A DNA stretch of 64,000 nt from Rubrivivax sp. (GTDB taxonomy: Bacteria > Pseudomonadota > Gammaproteobacteria > Burkholderiales > Burkholderiaceae_C): NCBI GenBank assembly GCA_027485165.1, contig JAIXRN010000006.1, positions 1 to 64,000 of the forward strand, written 5' to 3'. The notes under the pieces were generated by a model. The model saw nothing but the letters and a program-made list of their open reading frames with translations, ran no database searches and had not been told where the DNA came from. Each line of letters opens with the position of its first letter. Position 1 is the first letter of the stretch. Position numbers and translations under genes: made by a program. Shown here in pieces: positions 24,800 through 33,725 of the stretch.

Positions 24800-27700
24800 A
24801 TGGACGCATGGGCATCTTTCATGGGCCGAAATGGCTTCCTGCCGCACGGCTTTTGCCTGCAGTGGTCGCCTGGCGTGCTGTGGACGATGGTGGGCTCGGA
24901 CGCGTTGATCGCGTTGGCCTACTTCTCAATCCCGCTGGCGATCCTCAGTTTCATCCGCCGGCGCGGGGGCGCACCGCAGGGCTATGGCCCGCTGCCCTGG
25001 CTCTTCAGCGGCTTCATCTTCGCCTGCGGGCTGACGCATGTGCTGGACATCTGGACGCTCTGGCGTCCCGACTACGGCTTGCTGGCGCTGAGCAAGGCCC
25101 TGACCGCAGGCGTTTCCACCGCCACCGCGCTGGCGCTTTGGCCGCTGATCCCGCGCGCGCTGAAGATCCCCAGCGTGCAACAGCTGCAGGCCGCCATCGC
25201 TTCGCTGGAAGCCGAGGTGGCACGCCGCCGCACTGCCGAAGAACACCTGCAGGACAGCGAACGCAGCCTGGCCGTGACCCTGGCCAGCATCGATGCCGGC
25301 TTCCTGGCCACCGACGCCGAAGGCCGCGTCACGCGGCTCAATGCGGTGGCCGAGCGCATCACCGGCTGGACGCAGGCGCAGGCCCAGGGCCAGCTGCTCT
25401 GGGACGTGCTGGACCGCGAGGACCGGCCTGCCGGCTGGCTGCAGCGCAACCCGCTGGACGTGGCAGAGGAACTGAACACCGACATCGCCTGGGTGCAGGA
25501 AATCCGCGTGCGTTCACGCAGCGGTGCCGTCAGGCTGGTGGAGGTGCGCGCTGCCGTCACGCATGCCGAAACCATTGAAGGGAGCGAAGGGCGTGAAGCG
25601 AGTGAAGGCAGTCAAAGTGAACTCGGGCCGCGGCGCGGCCTGGTGGCCGTGTTCCGCGACATCACGCGGCTGCGCGAAGCCGAAGCCGAACTGCCGCGCC
25701 TGGCGGCGATCGTCGAATCCTCGGAAGACGCCATCATCGGCAAGACCCTGCAGGGCCGCATCACCAGCTGGAACCGTGCGGCGCAACTGATGTTCGGCTA
25801 CACCGCCGCCGAAGCCCTGGGCCAGCCCGTGCAGATGCTGTTCCCGCCCGGCACCGAGCACCAGGAAATGGCCTTTTTGGCCGCGCTGGCGGCGGGCCAG
25901 CGCGTGCTGCCCTTCCACACCGAACGCGTCGCCAAGGACGGCACCCGCGTGCACGTGCTGGTGACGATCTCGCCCATCCGCGACGCTGGCGGGCGCATCG
26001 TGGGGGCCAGCAAGATCGCGCGCGACGTGTCGCATCTGCGCCGCGCCGAGGCAGCCCTGCGCGAAAGCCAGGCACGACTGGACTTCGCGCTGAACGCCGG
26101 GCAGATCGGCGACTGGGACTTCGACCTGGACAGCGGCAGCACCCGGCGTTCCATCCGTCACGACCGCTGCTTTGGCTACAGCGAACTGCTGCCGGCCTGG
26201 AACTTCGACCTGTGGACCCAGCACCTGCACCCCGATGACCGCGCCGCCGTGGTGGCCCGCTTCCAGGCGGCCATGGCCGAGCGCCGCGACTGGTTCGACG
26301 AGTACCGCGTCGTGTGGCCCGACGGCAGCGTGCACTGGATCAGCGCCCACGGCAGCGTCTACGCGCCCGAAGGCCAGCCGCCGCGCGTGCTGGGCATCGT
26401 CATGGACATCACGCGCCACAAGCGCGCCGAAGAAGCGCGGCTGACGGCGCAGCGGCTGGAAGCCGAAAACCGGCAGATCCAGGAATCCAGCCGGCTGAAG
26501 AGCCAGTTCCTGGCCAACATGTCGCACGAACTGCGCACGCCGCTGAACGCCATCATCGGATTCGCCGACCTGCTGAAAGCCGGTAGCGTGCCCGAAGGCC
26601 ACCCGCAGCGCGAGGTCTTCCTGGGCCACATCGCCAGCAGCGGCCGCCACCTGCTGCAGCTGATCAACGACGTGCTGGACCTGTCGAAGGTGGAATCGGG
26701 CAAGTTCGACTTCCAGCCCGAAGACGTGGACCTGCCGGCGCTGGTGGCCGATGTCTGCGCCGTGCTGCACGGCGGCCTGCAGGGCAAGCGCCTGCGGCTG
26801 GCGATCGACATCGCGCCCGACCTGGGCCCGCTGCGGCTGGACCCGGGGCGTCTGAAGCAGGCGCTCTACAACTACCTGTCCAACGCCATCAAGTTCACGC
26901 CCGAAGGCGGGCAGGTGTGGGTGCGCGCGCGGGCCGCCGGGCCGGCGCACTTCCGGCTGGAAGTGCAGGACAGCGGCATCGGCATCGCCCCGGCCGACCT
27001 GCCGCGCCTGTTCGTTGAATTCCAGCAGCTCGACAGCGGCTACAGCAAGCAGCACCAGGGCACCGGGCTGGGCCTGGCGCTCACACGGAGGCTCATCCAG
27101 GCCCAGGGCGGCAGCGTGGGCGTGCGCAGCCAGCCGGGGGTGGGCAGCGTCTTTCACCTGCTGCTGCCCTGCCAGCCGCAGCCGGCTGGGCACACGCCAC
27201 CGGCCCAGCTGCTGCTGGTGGACGAAGACGGCCCGTACCGCAGCCAGCTGGCCGGCGCGCTGCGCGAAGCTGGCTGCATGGTCGACACCGCCGCTGACAG
27301 CGCCCAGGCCCTGCGCCAGGCGCGGGCCCGCAGCTACGACGCCATCACCCTGGGCTTGCAGCTGCCCGACGGCCCTGGCCTGGCCGTGCTGGACGGCCTG
27401 CGCCAGCAGCCGGGCGACAACCAGGCCACGCCCGTGCGCGGGCTGAGCATGGCGGTGGGCCCGCAGGCCAGCGCGGCCTTTGCCGTGGCCGACGTGCTGG
27501 CCAAGCCGCCGCGCAGCGGCGAAGTGCTGCAGGCCCTGGCCGCCTGCGGCCTGCCGGCCCAGGCCGGCAGGCGCGTGATGGTGATCGACGACGACCCGCT
27601 GGCGCTGAGCCTGATGCACCACACGCTGCAGGCCGGCGGCTTTGAAGACCGCGGCTGGACCGACGGCCGCATGGCGCTACACGACCTGCCCCTGTGGCGG

Positions 27701-27946
27701 CCAGACGCCATCGTGCTGGATTTGATGATGCCGGGCTTCGACGGCTTTGCGGTGCTGGACGCGCTGGACCAGCAGCCCGACTGGCGCCATGTGCCGGTAC
27801 TGGTGTGGACCAGCCTGCTGCTGACCGACGACGAACTGGACCAGCTGGCCCAATCCGCCCGCGCCGTGCTGGCCAAGGGCGGCGGGCTGGGCGCCGTGCT
27901 GGTGGAAAGGCTGCGCCTGTGGCGGCGCACTGCGGAACAGGCGTAG
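24800..27946 (+). CDS. Hybrid histidine kinase with ethylene-receptor-type N-terminal domain, three PAS, two receiver domains
   Basis: A 1048-residue kinase. The N-terminus has three membrane helices resembling plant ETR1: SDALIALAYFSIPLAILSF (Asp34, Tyr41, Ile44, Pro45) and FIFACGLTHVLDIWTLW (Ile73, Cys76, His80), then SKALTAGVSTATAL. These match the positions that bind copper and ethylene in ETR1 (Asp25, Tyr32, Ile35, Pro36, Ile62, Cys65, His69). PAS domains follow at about 155-280, 296-415 and 416-545, HisKA with His576 (MSHELRTPLN), HATPase with DSGIGIAP and GTGLGLAL, a receiver at 803-920 whose phospho-acceptor position is glycine, and a receiver at 923-1045 with Asp974. The ATG at 24800 has GGGGGG upstream. 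Ethylene binding is predicted, not shown. Confidence 0.9.
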   Translation: MDAWASFMGRNGFLPHGFCLQWSPGVLWTMVGSDALIALAYFSIPLAILSFIRRRGGAPQGYGPLPWLFSGFIFACGLTHVLDIWTLWRPDYGLLALSKALTAGVSTATALALWPLIPRALKIPSVQQLQAAIASLEAEVARRRTAEEHLQDSERSLAVTLASIDAGFLATDAEGRVTRLNAVAERITGWTQAQAQGQLLWDVLDREDRPAGWLQRNPLDVAEELNTDIAWVQEIRVRSRSGAVRLVEVRAAVTHAETIEGSEGREASEGSQSELGPRRGLVAVFRDITRLREAEAELPRLAAIVESSEDAIIGKTLQGRITSWNRAAQLMFGYTAAEALGQPVQMLFPPGTEHQEMAFLAALAAGQRVLPFHTERVAKDGTRVHVLVTISPIRDAGGRIVGASKIARDVSHLRRAEAALRESQARLDFALNAGQIGDWDFDLDSGSTRRSIRHDRCFGYSELLPAWNFDLWTQHLHPDDRAAVVARFQAAMAERRDWFDEYRVVWPDGSVHWISAHGSVYAPEGQPPRVLGIVMDITRHKRAEEARLTAQRLEAENRQIQESSRLKSQFLANMSHELRTPLNAIIGFADLLKAGSVPEGHPQREVFLGHIASSGRHLLQLINDVLDLSKVESGKFDFQPEDVDLPALVADVCAVLHGGLQGKRLRLAIDIAPDLGPLRLDPGRLKQALYNYLSNAIKFTPEGGQVWVRARAAGPAHFRLEVQDSGIGIAPADLPRLFVEFQQLDSGYSKQHQGTGLGLALTRRLIQAQGGSVGVRSQPGVGSVFHLLLPCQPQPAGHTPPAQLLLVDEDGPYRSQLAGALREAGCMVDTAADSAQALRQARARSYDAITLGLQLPDGPGLAVLDGLRQQPGDNQATPVRGLSMAVGPQASAAFAVADVLAKPPRSGEVLQALAACGLPAQAGRRVMVIDDDPLALSLMHHTLQAGGFEDRGWTDGRMALHDLPLWRPDAIVLDLMMPGFDGFAVLDALDQQPDWRHVPVLVWTSLLLTDDELDQLAQSARAVLAKGGGLGAVLVERLRLWRRTAEQA

Positions 27947-28030
27947 CGGGTTGGACGGCATGGACAGCATCACCGTACCCGGCGCCGCAGGTCAGGGAAA
28001 GACCCGCTGCCAGCCGACCATGAACCCGCC

Positions 28031-28417
28031 ATGAACCCGCCGCGCGTGCTAGTGGTCGACGACCACCCCATCAACCTGGAACTGGCCAGCTACGTGCTGG
28101 CCGCCGACGGCCTGGCCGTGGCCACCGCGGCCGATGCGCTGCAGGCGCAGGCGCTGCTGCCCAGCTTCCGGCCACAACTGATCTTGATGGACATCCAGAT
28201 GCCCGGCATGGACGGCCTGGGCCTGACGCGGCTGCTGAAGGCCGACCCGGCAACGCGGGGCATCGTGATCGTCGCCTTCACGGCCTTTGCGATGAAGGGC
28301 GACGAAGAACGCGCGCTTGCAGCGGGCTGCGACGCTTACCTGGCCAAGCCCATCGACGTGGCCCGCTTTGCGGCCCAGGTGCGGGCCCTGCTGCCCGGGC
28401 CCCAGGCTGGCGCCTGA
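28031..28417 (+). CDS. Single-domain response regulator (CheY/DivK-like)
   Basis: A 128-residue receiver-only protein: RVLVVDDHPINLELASYVL carries the acidic pair, LILMDIQMPGMDGLGLTRLL the phospho-acceptor aspartate, VIVAFTAFAMKGDEE the switch threonine and YLAKPIDVARF the conserved lysine. There is no output domain, so it probably acts by protein contact or in a phosphorelay. It follows the ethylene-receptor-type kinase by 84 bases on the same strand and is the likely partner for its receiver/kinase relay. A duplicated ATGAACCCGCC stretch sits at the start, and only the second ATG (28031) opens the gene. Confidence 0.9.
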   Translation: MNPPRVLVVDDHPINLELASYVLAADGLAVATAADALQAQALLPSFRPQLILMDIQMPGMDGLGLTRLLKADPATRGIVIVAFTAFAMKGDEERALAAGCDAYLAKPIDVARFAAQVRALLPGPQAGA

Positions 28418-28421
28418 AGGC

Positions 28422-29042
28422 CTAGACGCCTGCAGCCTGGCGCTGGCCCGCCGTGCGCCGGCGCAGGGCCACGCCCAGCCCGGCCAGGCCGGCGGCCAGC
28501 AGCGCCCATTGCGTGGGCTCAGGCACCGGCAGCGCCGTGCCGCCGCCGCCATAGCCCCAGGGTGCGCCCTCCGGGCGCAGGCCGATGACGTCGATCCACA
28601 CGCAGCTCTGAATCGGGCAGCTGGCCCGCACGGTGAAGGTGCCCGAGCCCACGGCCTGGGTGTTGCCGGCGTTCAGGCTGAACAGGATGGTGTTGCGCAC
28701 CCCGGCTGCATCGATCGAATTGAAGGTGATGCCCGTGAAGAAGGTGCCGGGGTCGGCGTCCACCACCAGCGATGCGAAGTTGTAGAGCCCCGGCGTCACG
28801 CCCATGGTGCCCAGGTTCCAGGTGTCGAAGTACGGCAGCAAGGGGGCACCGCCCAGCTGGCTGCCGGCGTCGGCTGTGGCCAGGGTGGACGTGTTGCGGC
28901 CAAAGCCATTCAGCACGATGCCGCCGTCGGGCCCGCCGGCCGCAGGCGCCAGGAATGCGGTGTTGAAGATGGTGACGGCAGCCTGGGGTGCGCTGGCCAG
29001 GGCAGCCAGCGCGATGGCGGCCAGGAAGGGCTTGATTTGCAT
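28422..29042 (-). CDS. PEP-CTERM sorting-signal protein (B)
   Basis: A 206-residue secreted protein with signal peptide KPFLAAIALAALASAPQAA and the C-terminal sorting signal VPEPTQWALLAAGLAGLGVA followed by LRRRTAGQRQ. The mature body is beta-rich with an exposed pair of cysteines (CPIQSC) and is not a recognised enzyme. GGAGAG lies close upstream of the ATG at 29042. It converges with the response regulator, four bases between stops. It presumably depends on an exosortase encoded elsewhere. Confidence 0.85.
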   Translation of the reverse strand: MQIKPFLAAIALAALASAPQAAVTIFNTAFLAPAAGGPDGGIVLNGFGRNTSTLATADAGSQLGGAPLLPYFDTWNLGTMGVTPGLYNFASLVVDADPGTFFTGITFNSIDAAGVRNTILFSLNAGNTQAVGSGTFTVRASCPIQSCVWIDVIGLRPEGAPWGYGGGGTALPVPEPTQWALLAAGLAGLGVALRRRTAGQRQAAGV

Positions 29043-29213
29043 GCTCTCTCCGCTAGGGTTGTGCAGCCCGATGACCGGTTTTCCATGCTTTTGGGGGGCA
29101 CGTGTCTGCGTTTTGCATGCTACGCCGCGCAGGGCGCCTACCATCCGGTGCTGGGGCCTGGCCGACGCCAGCACCCCATGAATAAGGGGCCGCCGGGCCA
29201 GCGCCACCGTCGG

Positions 29214-32200
29214 ATGAGCGAAGAACAGAAGCTTGAAGCCAGCATCGCCGCACTGCAGGCGCAGCGCGCCCTGCTGGGCGACAGCGTGGTCGAGATCGCC
29301 ACGGCGCCGCTGCTGGCGCGGCTGGAAGAACTGCGCGCCGCGCGCCAACCCAGCGCCCCCGCCGCGGCGCAGACACTGAAGCAGGTGACGGTGCTGTTCG
29401 TCGACGTCGTCGGGTCGACCCAGATGTCGCAGCGCCTGGACCCCGAAGACCTGTCGACGGTCTTCGACGGCGCGCTGGCCGAATTCACCGCCCTCATCGA
29501 AGCCCAGGCCGGCCGCGTGCTGCAGTACGCCGGCGACGGCCTGTTGGCCGCCTTCGGCGCCGACGAAGCGCGCGAAGACGGCGCCGAATGCGCCGTGCGC
29601 GCCGGCCTGGCGATCATCGACTGCGCCCGCCGCCGCGCCGGCCTGCTGCTGCAACAGCACGGGGTCGATGGCTTCAACGTGCGCGTGGGCGCGCACACCG
29701 GCCCGGTGCTGCTGGGCGGCGGGGTGGACGCCGAAGGCACCATCCGCGGCAGCGTCGTGAGCCTGGCCGCGCGCATGGAACAGCTGGCCCCGCCGGGCGG
29801 GCTGCGCATCCACCACGACACCTACCGCCATGTGCGCGGGGTCTTCAACGTCACGGCCGACGCGCCGCTGTTCGTCAAAGGCAGCACCGAACCGCAGCAG
29901 ACCTACCTGGTGCACAGCGCCAAGCCGCGCGCTTTCCGCGTGGTGACGCGCGGCATCGAAGGCGTGGAATCGCGCATGGTGGCGCGCGAAGCTGAATTCG
30001 AAACCCTGCAGGAAGCCTTCCACACGCTGTTCGCGAAGCCGCCACAGCTGCAGGTGGTGAACATCGTCGGCGAAGCCGGGCTGGGCAAGAGCCGGCTGGT
30101 CTACGAATTCGAGAACTGGGCTGAATCGCAGCCGCAGCAGTTCGCGTGGTTTCGCGGCCGTGCCGAGCCGCTGATGCGCAAGCAGCCCTTCGGCCTGCTG
30201 CGCAACCTGTTTGCCTGGCGGCTGGAAATCGCCGAAGACGACGACGCCGACACCGCGCGGCGCAAGCTCTGCGAAGGCGTGGCCGCGCTCTACCCGGCCG
30301 ACGCCGACGCCGGCCAGGCCCAGGCCCATCTGCTGGGCCACCTGCTGGGGCTGGACTTTTCAGCCAGCCCGCATGTGCGCGCCATTTCTGAGGACGCACG
30401 CCAGCTGCGCAACCGCGGCTTCCATGCCGCGGCGCAGTTCATCCAGCGCACCGGCCAGCACTTCCAGGCCCCGCCGCTGCTGCTGCTGGACGACCTGCAC
30501 TGGGCCGACGACGGGTCGCTGGACTTCCTCAGCTACCTGGCCCAGGTGCAGCGAAGCGACGCGCTGCTGATGCTGTGCATGACGCGGCAGAACCTGTTTG
30601 AACGCCGGCCCGACTGGGACCTGCTGGCCGCGGCCCACACCCGCATCGAACTGCAGCCGCTGGACAAGCGCGGCGCGCGCGAACTGGCCGGCGTGCTGCT
30701 GCAGCGGCTGGAAAGCGTGCCCGCGGCGCTGCGCGAACTGGTGATCGCCAACGCCGAAGGCAACCCCTTCCACATGGAAGAGCTGGTGCGCATGCTGATC
30801 GACGACGGCGCCATCGTTACCGGCGACCCCAGCGGCCAGCAGCGCTGGCAGCTGCGCGCCGACAAGCTGCTGGCGGCGCAGGTGCCGCCCACGCTGACCG
30901 GCGTGCTGCAGGCGCGGCTGGACAGCCTGCCCGCGGCGGAAAAGCAGGCCTTGCAGCAGGCCGCCGTGGTGGGCTATGTGTTCTGGGACGCAGCCCTGGC
31001 CGCGGTCGACCCCGCCGCGCCGGCCGCGCTGGCCAGCCTGGTGCGGCGCGGCCTGGTGGTGCCGCGCCAGCACGCCACTTTCGACGGCCAGAAGGAATAC
31101 ACCTTCAAGCACCAGGCGCTGCAGCAGGTGACCTACGACAGCGTGCTCAAGCGCGCGCGCCGCGAAGCGCATGCGCGCGTGGCCGACTGGTTTCTGCGCC
31201 TGGGCGGCGACCGCAGCAGTGAAACCCTGGGCCCGGCGGCCGAGCATTGGGAACGCGCCGGCGACACCGCCCAGGCCTGCAGCCTGTTCACCCGCGCGGC
31301 CGAAGGTGCGGCCGCGCGCAGCGCCGATGACGCGCTGCTGGCCTTTGTCGCCCGTGCCCTGCAGCTGGCGGCCCCGGGCGACCGGGAAACCCGCTGGCGC
31401 CTGCTGAGCCTGCGCGAACCCGTGCTGCTGGCGCAGGGCGACCGACCCGCCCATGCTGCCGACCTGCAGGCCCTGGCCGACCTGGCAGAAGCCGGCAACC
31501 ACAACGCCTGGCGCGGCGGTGTGGCCCTGCGCCGCGCCGCCGCGCACCGCAGCACGGGGGACTACGTGGCCGCCGAGGCCGCCGACCGCGAAGGCCTGGC
31601 CCTGGTCAACAGCCTGCCCCCGGGGCCGGCGCGGCGTGCGTTGTCGGTGGCGCCGTACCACGGGCTGGCGGCGTCGCTCATCGGCCAGGGTCAGTACGCC
31701 CAGGCGCGCGAAGTGGCCGAAGCCGGGCTGCAGCTGGCGCACACGCTGGATGACCGCGTGAGCGAAAGCCACCTGGTGAACGCGCTGGGCCTGATCGCGA
31801 TGGAACAGGGCGACCTGGCCGTGGCCGTGGCGCACTTCGAACGCGGCCTGCAGATGGTGCGCGACCTGGGCAACCGTGGCGACGAAGCGCTGCGGCTGTC
31901 GAACCTGGGCAGCGTCTACCCGCGCCTGGGCGACTACGCCCGCGCCCGCCAGTGCCTGGAACAGGGCCTGCTGGTGGCGCGCGATGTGGGCCGGCGCCAG
32001 GACGAAGCCGCGCTGCTGCTGAACATGGCCTCGGTGGCCCACCTGCAGGGCGACGACACGGCGGCGCTGGGCTATGCCGGCGCGGCCTTCGACAGCGCCG
32101 TGGCCAGCGGCCAGCGCGACCTGGAAGCCTTTGCCCGCCTGGTGGCCGGCCATGCCGAGCTGGGCCTGGGCCGGCTGGAAGCCGCACGCCAGGCCTACAC

Positions 32201-32594
32201 CCAAAGCCGGGATCTGCTGGCCACGCTGAACCTGCGCCCGCAGCAGGTGCTGGACCCGGTGTCGGGCCTGGCGCGCGTGGCCCTGGCCGCCGGCGACGTG
32301 GCGGGCGCGCTGTCCCATGTGGAACTGCTGCTGGCCCACCAGGCCGCCGGCGGCAGCTTCGACGGCACCGAAGAACCGCTGCTGCTGCCGCTGACCTGCT
32401 GGCGCGTGCTGCAGGCGGCCGGCGACGCGCGCGCTGCCGACGTGCTGACGGGCGCGGTGCTGGAACTGCAGGCCCAGGCCGAACGCATCCGCGACCCCGA
32501 CGCGCGCCAGCGCTTCCTGCACCAGGTGCCGCACCACCACGAAACCCTGCAGGCCTGGGCAGGCCTGCACAGCGGGGTGTCTGCCACGGCCTGA
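29214..32594 (+). CDS. Class III adenylate/guanylate cyclase with AAA-type ATPase and TPR region
   Basis: A 1126-residue cytoplasmic signalling protein. Residues about 55-235 form a class III cyclase catalytic domain with VTVLFVDVVGSTQMSQRL (first metal aspartate) and YAGDGLLAAFG (second), then RVGAHTGPVLLG. From about 280 comes a STAND/AAA-type ATPase: Walker A GEAGLGKSRL, Walker B LLLLDDLHWADD. From about 780 to the end are TPR-like helices. This is the common cyclase-ATPase-TPR layout whose inputs are mostly unknown. ATG 29178 is an alternative start; neither has a clear ribosome binding site. The lytic transglycosylase ATG follows two bases after the stop. Confidence 0.87.
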   Translation: MSEEQKLEASIAALQAQRALLGDSVVEIATAPLLARLEELRAARQPSAPAAAQTLKQVTVLFVDVVGSTQMSQRLDPEDLSTVFDGALAEFTALIEAQAGRVLQYAGDGLLAAFGADEAREDGAECAVRAGLAIIDCARRRAGLLLQQHGVDGFNVRVGAHTGPVLLGGGVDAEGTIRGSVVSLAARMEQLAPPGGLRIHHDTYRHVRGVFNVTADAPLFVKGSTEPQQTYLVHSAKPRAFRVVTRGIEGVESRMVAREAEFETLQEAFHTLFAKPPQLQVVNIVGEAGLGKSRLVYEFENWAESQPQQFAWFRGRAEPLMRKQPFGLLRNLFAWRLEIAEDDDADTARRKLCEGVAALYPADADAGQAQAHLLGHLLGLDFSASPHVRAISEDARQLRNRGFHAAAQFIQRTGQHFQAPPLLLLDDLHWADDGSLDFLSYLAQVQRSDALLMLCMTRQNLFERRPDWDLLAAAHTRIELQPLDKRGARELAGVLLQRLESVPAALRELVIANAEGNPFHMEELVRMLIDDGAIVTGDPSGQQRWQLRADKLLAAQVPPTLTGVLQARLDSLPAAEKQALQQAAVVGYVFWDAALAAVDPAAPAALASLVRRGLVVPRQHATFDGQKEYTFKHQALQQVTYDSVLKRARREAHARVADWFLRLGGDRSSETLGPAAEHWERAGDTAQACSLFTRAAEGAAARSADDALLAFVARALQLAAPGDRETRWRLLSLREPVLLAQGDRPAHAADLQALADLAEAGNHNAWRGGVALRRAAAHRSTGDYVAAEAADREGLALVNSLPPGPARRALSVAPYHGLAASLIGQGQYAQAREVAEAGLQLAHTLDDRVSESHLVNALGLIAMEQGDLAVAVAHFERGLQMVRDLGNRGDEALRLSNLGSVYPRLGDYARARQCLEQGLLVARDVGRRQDEAALLLNMASVAHLQGDDTAALGYAGAAFDSAVASGQRDLEAFARLVAGHAELGLGRLEAARQAYTQSRDLLATLNLRPQQVLDPVSGLARVALAAGDVAGALSHVELLLAHQAAGGSFDGTEEPLLLPLTCWRVLQAAGDARAADVLTGAVLELQAQAERIRDPDARQRFLHQVPHHHETLQAWAGLHSGVSATA

Positions 32595-32596
32595 CA

Positions 32597-33676
32597 ATGC
32601 GCCGCAGCATGAAGCTGCCGTTGTCTGCCCTTTTTTCCTTTGTCCTCACCACCCTGTTGGCGCCTCTGGCACTGGCAGCCGGTGCCCCCGGCACGCTGCC
32701 CGAACCCGTGCTGACGCTGGACGGCCTGCCGCGCCCGGCCGCGCCGCCGGCAGAGACCGGCCCCGTGGTACCGGCCCAGGTGGAACGCTGGCGCCAGGAA
32801 GCCAAGGCCCTGGAACACGGCGACGCCAGCCACCCGCGCGACCCGGTGCGCGCCGCCGAGCTGTACTGCCGCGCCGCGCGCCATGGCGACGCCGAGGCGC
32901 AGTACAACCTGGCCTGGATGCTGACCAATTCGCGCGGCATCGAGCGCGACGAAGCCCAGGCCGCGCACCTGTTTGCCGCCGCGGCTGAACAGGGCGTGGC
33001 GCAGGCCCAGAACATCCTGGCGCGCATGGGCCCGCCGCGCGGCAACCCGCCCATCTGCCTGCGCCCGCCAGAAGACGACTTGCTGATGGCCACGCTGCCA
33101 GCGGCCCGCGCTGCTGCAGACGGCCGCAGCGGCAGCGCGCGCCCGGGTGCCGCGGCCGCGCTTGGCGCCCGGCCCGCGCCGCCGCCACCGCCGGCCCATG
33201 CCCCGCAGGCCATCGTGCGTTACGTCAGCCTGGTGGCGCCGGAATACAAGCTCGACCCGGCCCTGGTGCTGGCCTTCATCGCCACCGAAAGCAACTTCGA
33301 CCCGCTGGCCGTCAGCCCCAAGAACGCCCAGGGCCTGATGCAGCTGATCCCCGGCACGGCGCAGCGTTTTGGCGTGCGCAACGTCTTCGACCCCACGCAG
33401 AACATCCGCGGCGGCATGGCCTACCTGCGCTGGCTGATGGCCACCTTCCAGGGCGACGTGCGCCTGGTGGCCGCGGCCTACAACGCTGGCGAAGGCAATG
33501 TCGAACGCTACCTGGGCGTGCCGCCCTTTGCCGAAACACGCATGTACGTGTGGAAGATCGTGAAGGCCACCGGCGGGATGATCGACCACCCCTTCGACCC
33601 GGCCGTGGCGCCGCCCAGCCGGGTGATGCCGCTGATCCAGCCGCTGATGAAGCCGCGCGGAACCACGACCCGATAG
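32597..33676 (+). CDS. Lytic transglycosylase (SLT family) with Sel1-like repeats
   Basis: A 359-residue secreted protein. Signal peptide to about residue 28, then two Sel1-like helical repeats (AAELYCRAARHGDAEAQYNL, AAHLFAAAAEQGVAQAQNIL), a Pro/Ala linker, and a C-terminal SLT domain. LVLAFIATESNFDPLAVSPK contains the catalytic glutamate (Glu231), with AQGLMQLIPGTAQRFGV and AAYNAGEGNVERY the other SLT motifs. It cuts peptidoglycan glycan strands. The gene begins two bases after the cyclase stop, so the two are cotranscribed and probably translationally coupled. Confidence 0.9.
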   Translation: MRRSMKLPLSALFSFVLTTLLAPLALAAGAPGTLPEPVLTLDGLPRPAAPPAETGPVVPAQVERWRQEAKALEHGDASHPRDPVRAAELYCRAARHGDAEAQYNLAWMLTNSRGIERDEAQAAHLFAAAAEQGVAQAQNILARMGPPRGNPPICLRPPEDDLLMATLPAARAAADGRSGSARPGAAAALGARPAPPPPPAHAPQAIVRYVSLVAPEYKLDPALVLAFIATESNFDPLAVSPKNAQGLMQLIPGTAQRFGVRNVFDPTQNIRGGMAYLRWLMATFQGDVRLVAAAYNAGEGNVERYLGVPPFAETRMYVWKIVKATGGMIDHPFDPAVAPPSRVMPLIQPLMKPRGTTTR

Positions 33677-33725
33677 TGCAACCTGGGGTTCCGGGCCGCG
33701 CGGTGCGATTTGCTAGCGGTCCCGG

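Noticed and set aside
25514..27622. 702-codon minus-strand frame inside the ethylene-type kinase gene
   Set aside because: Codon-bias shadow of the kinase; no ribosome binding site and no domain.
28747..29042. Sigma54-like matches (GG and GC 12 bases apart) upstream of PEP-CTERM gene B
   Set aside because: Only the GG/GC core fits; the flanking bases are poor, and such cores are common by chance in GC-rich DNA.
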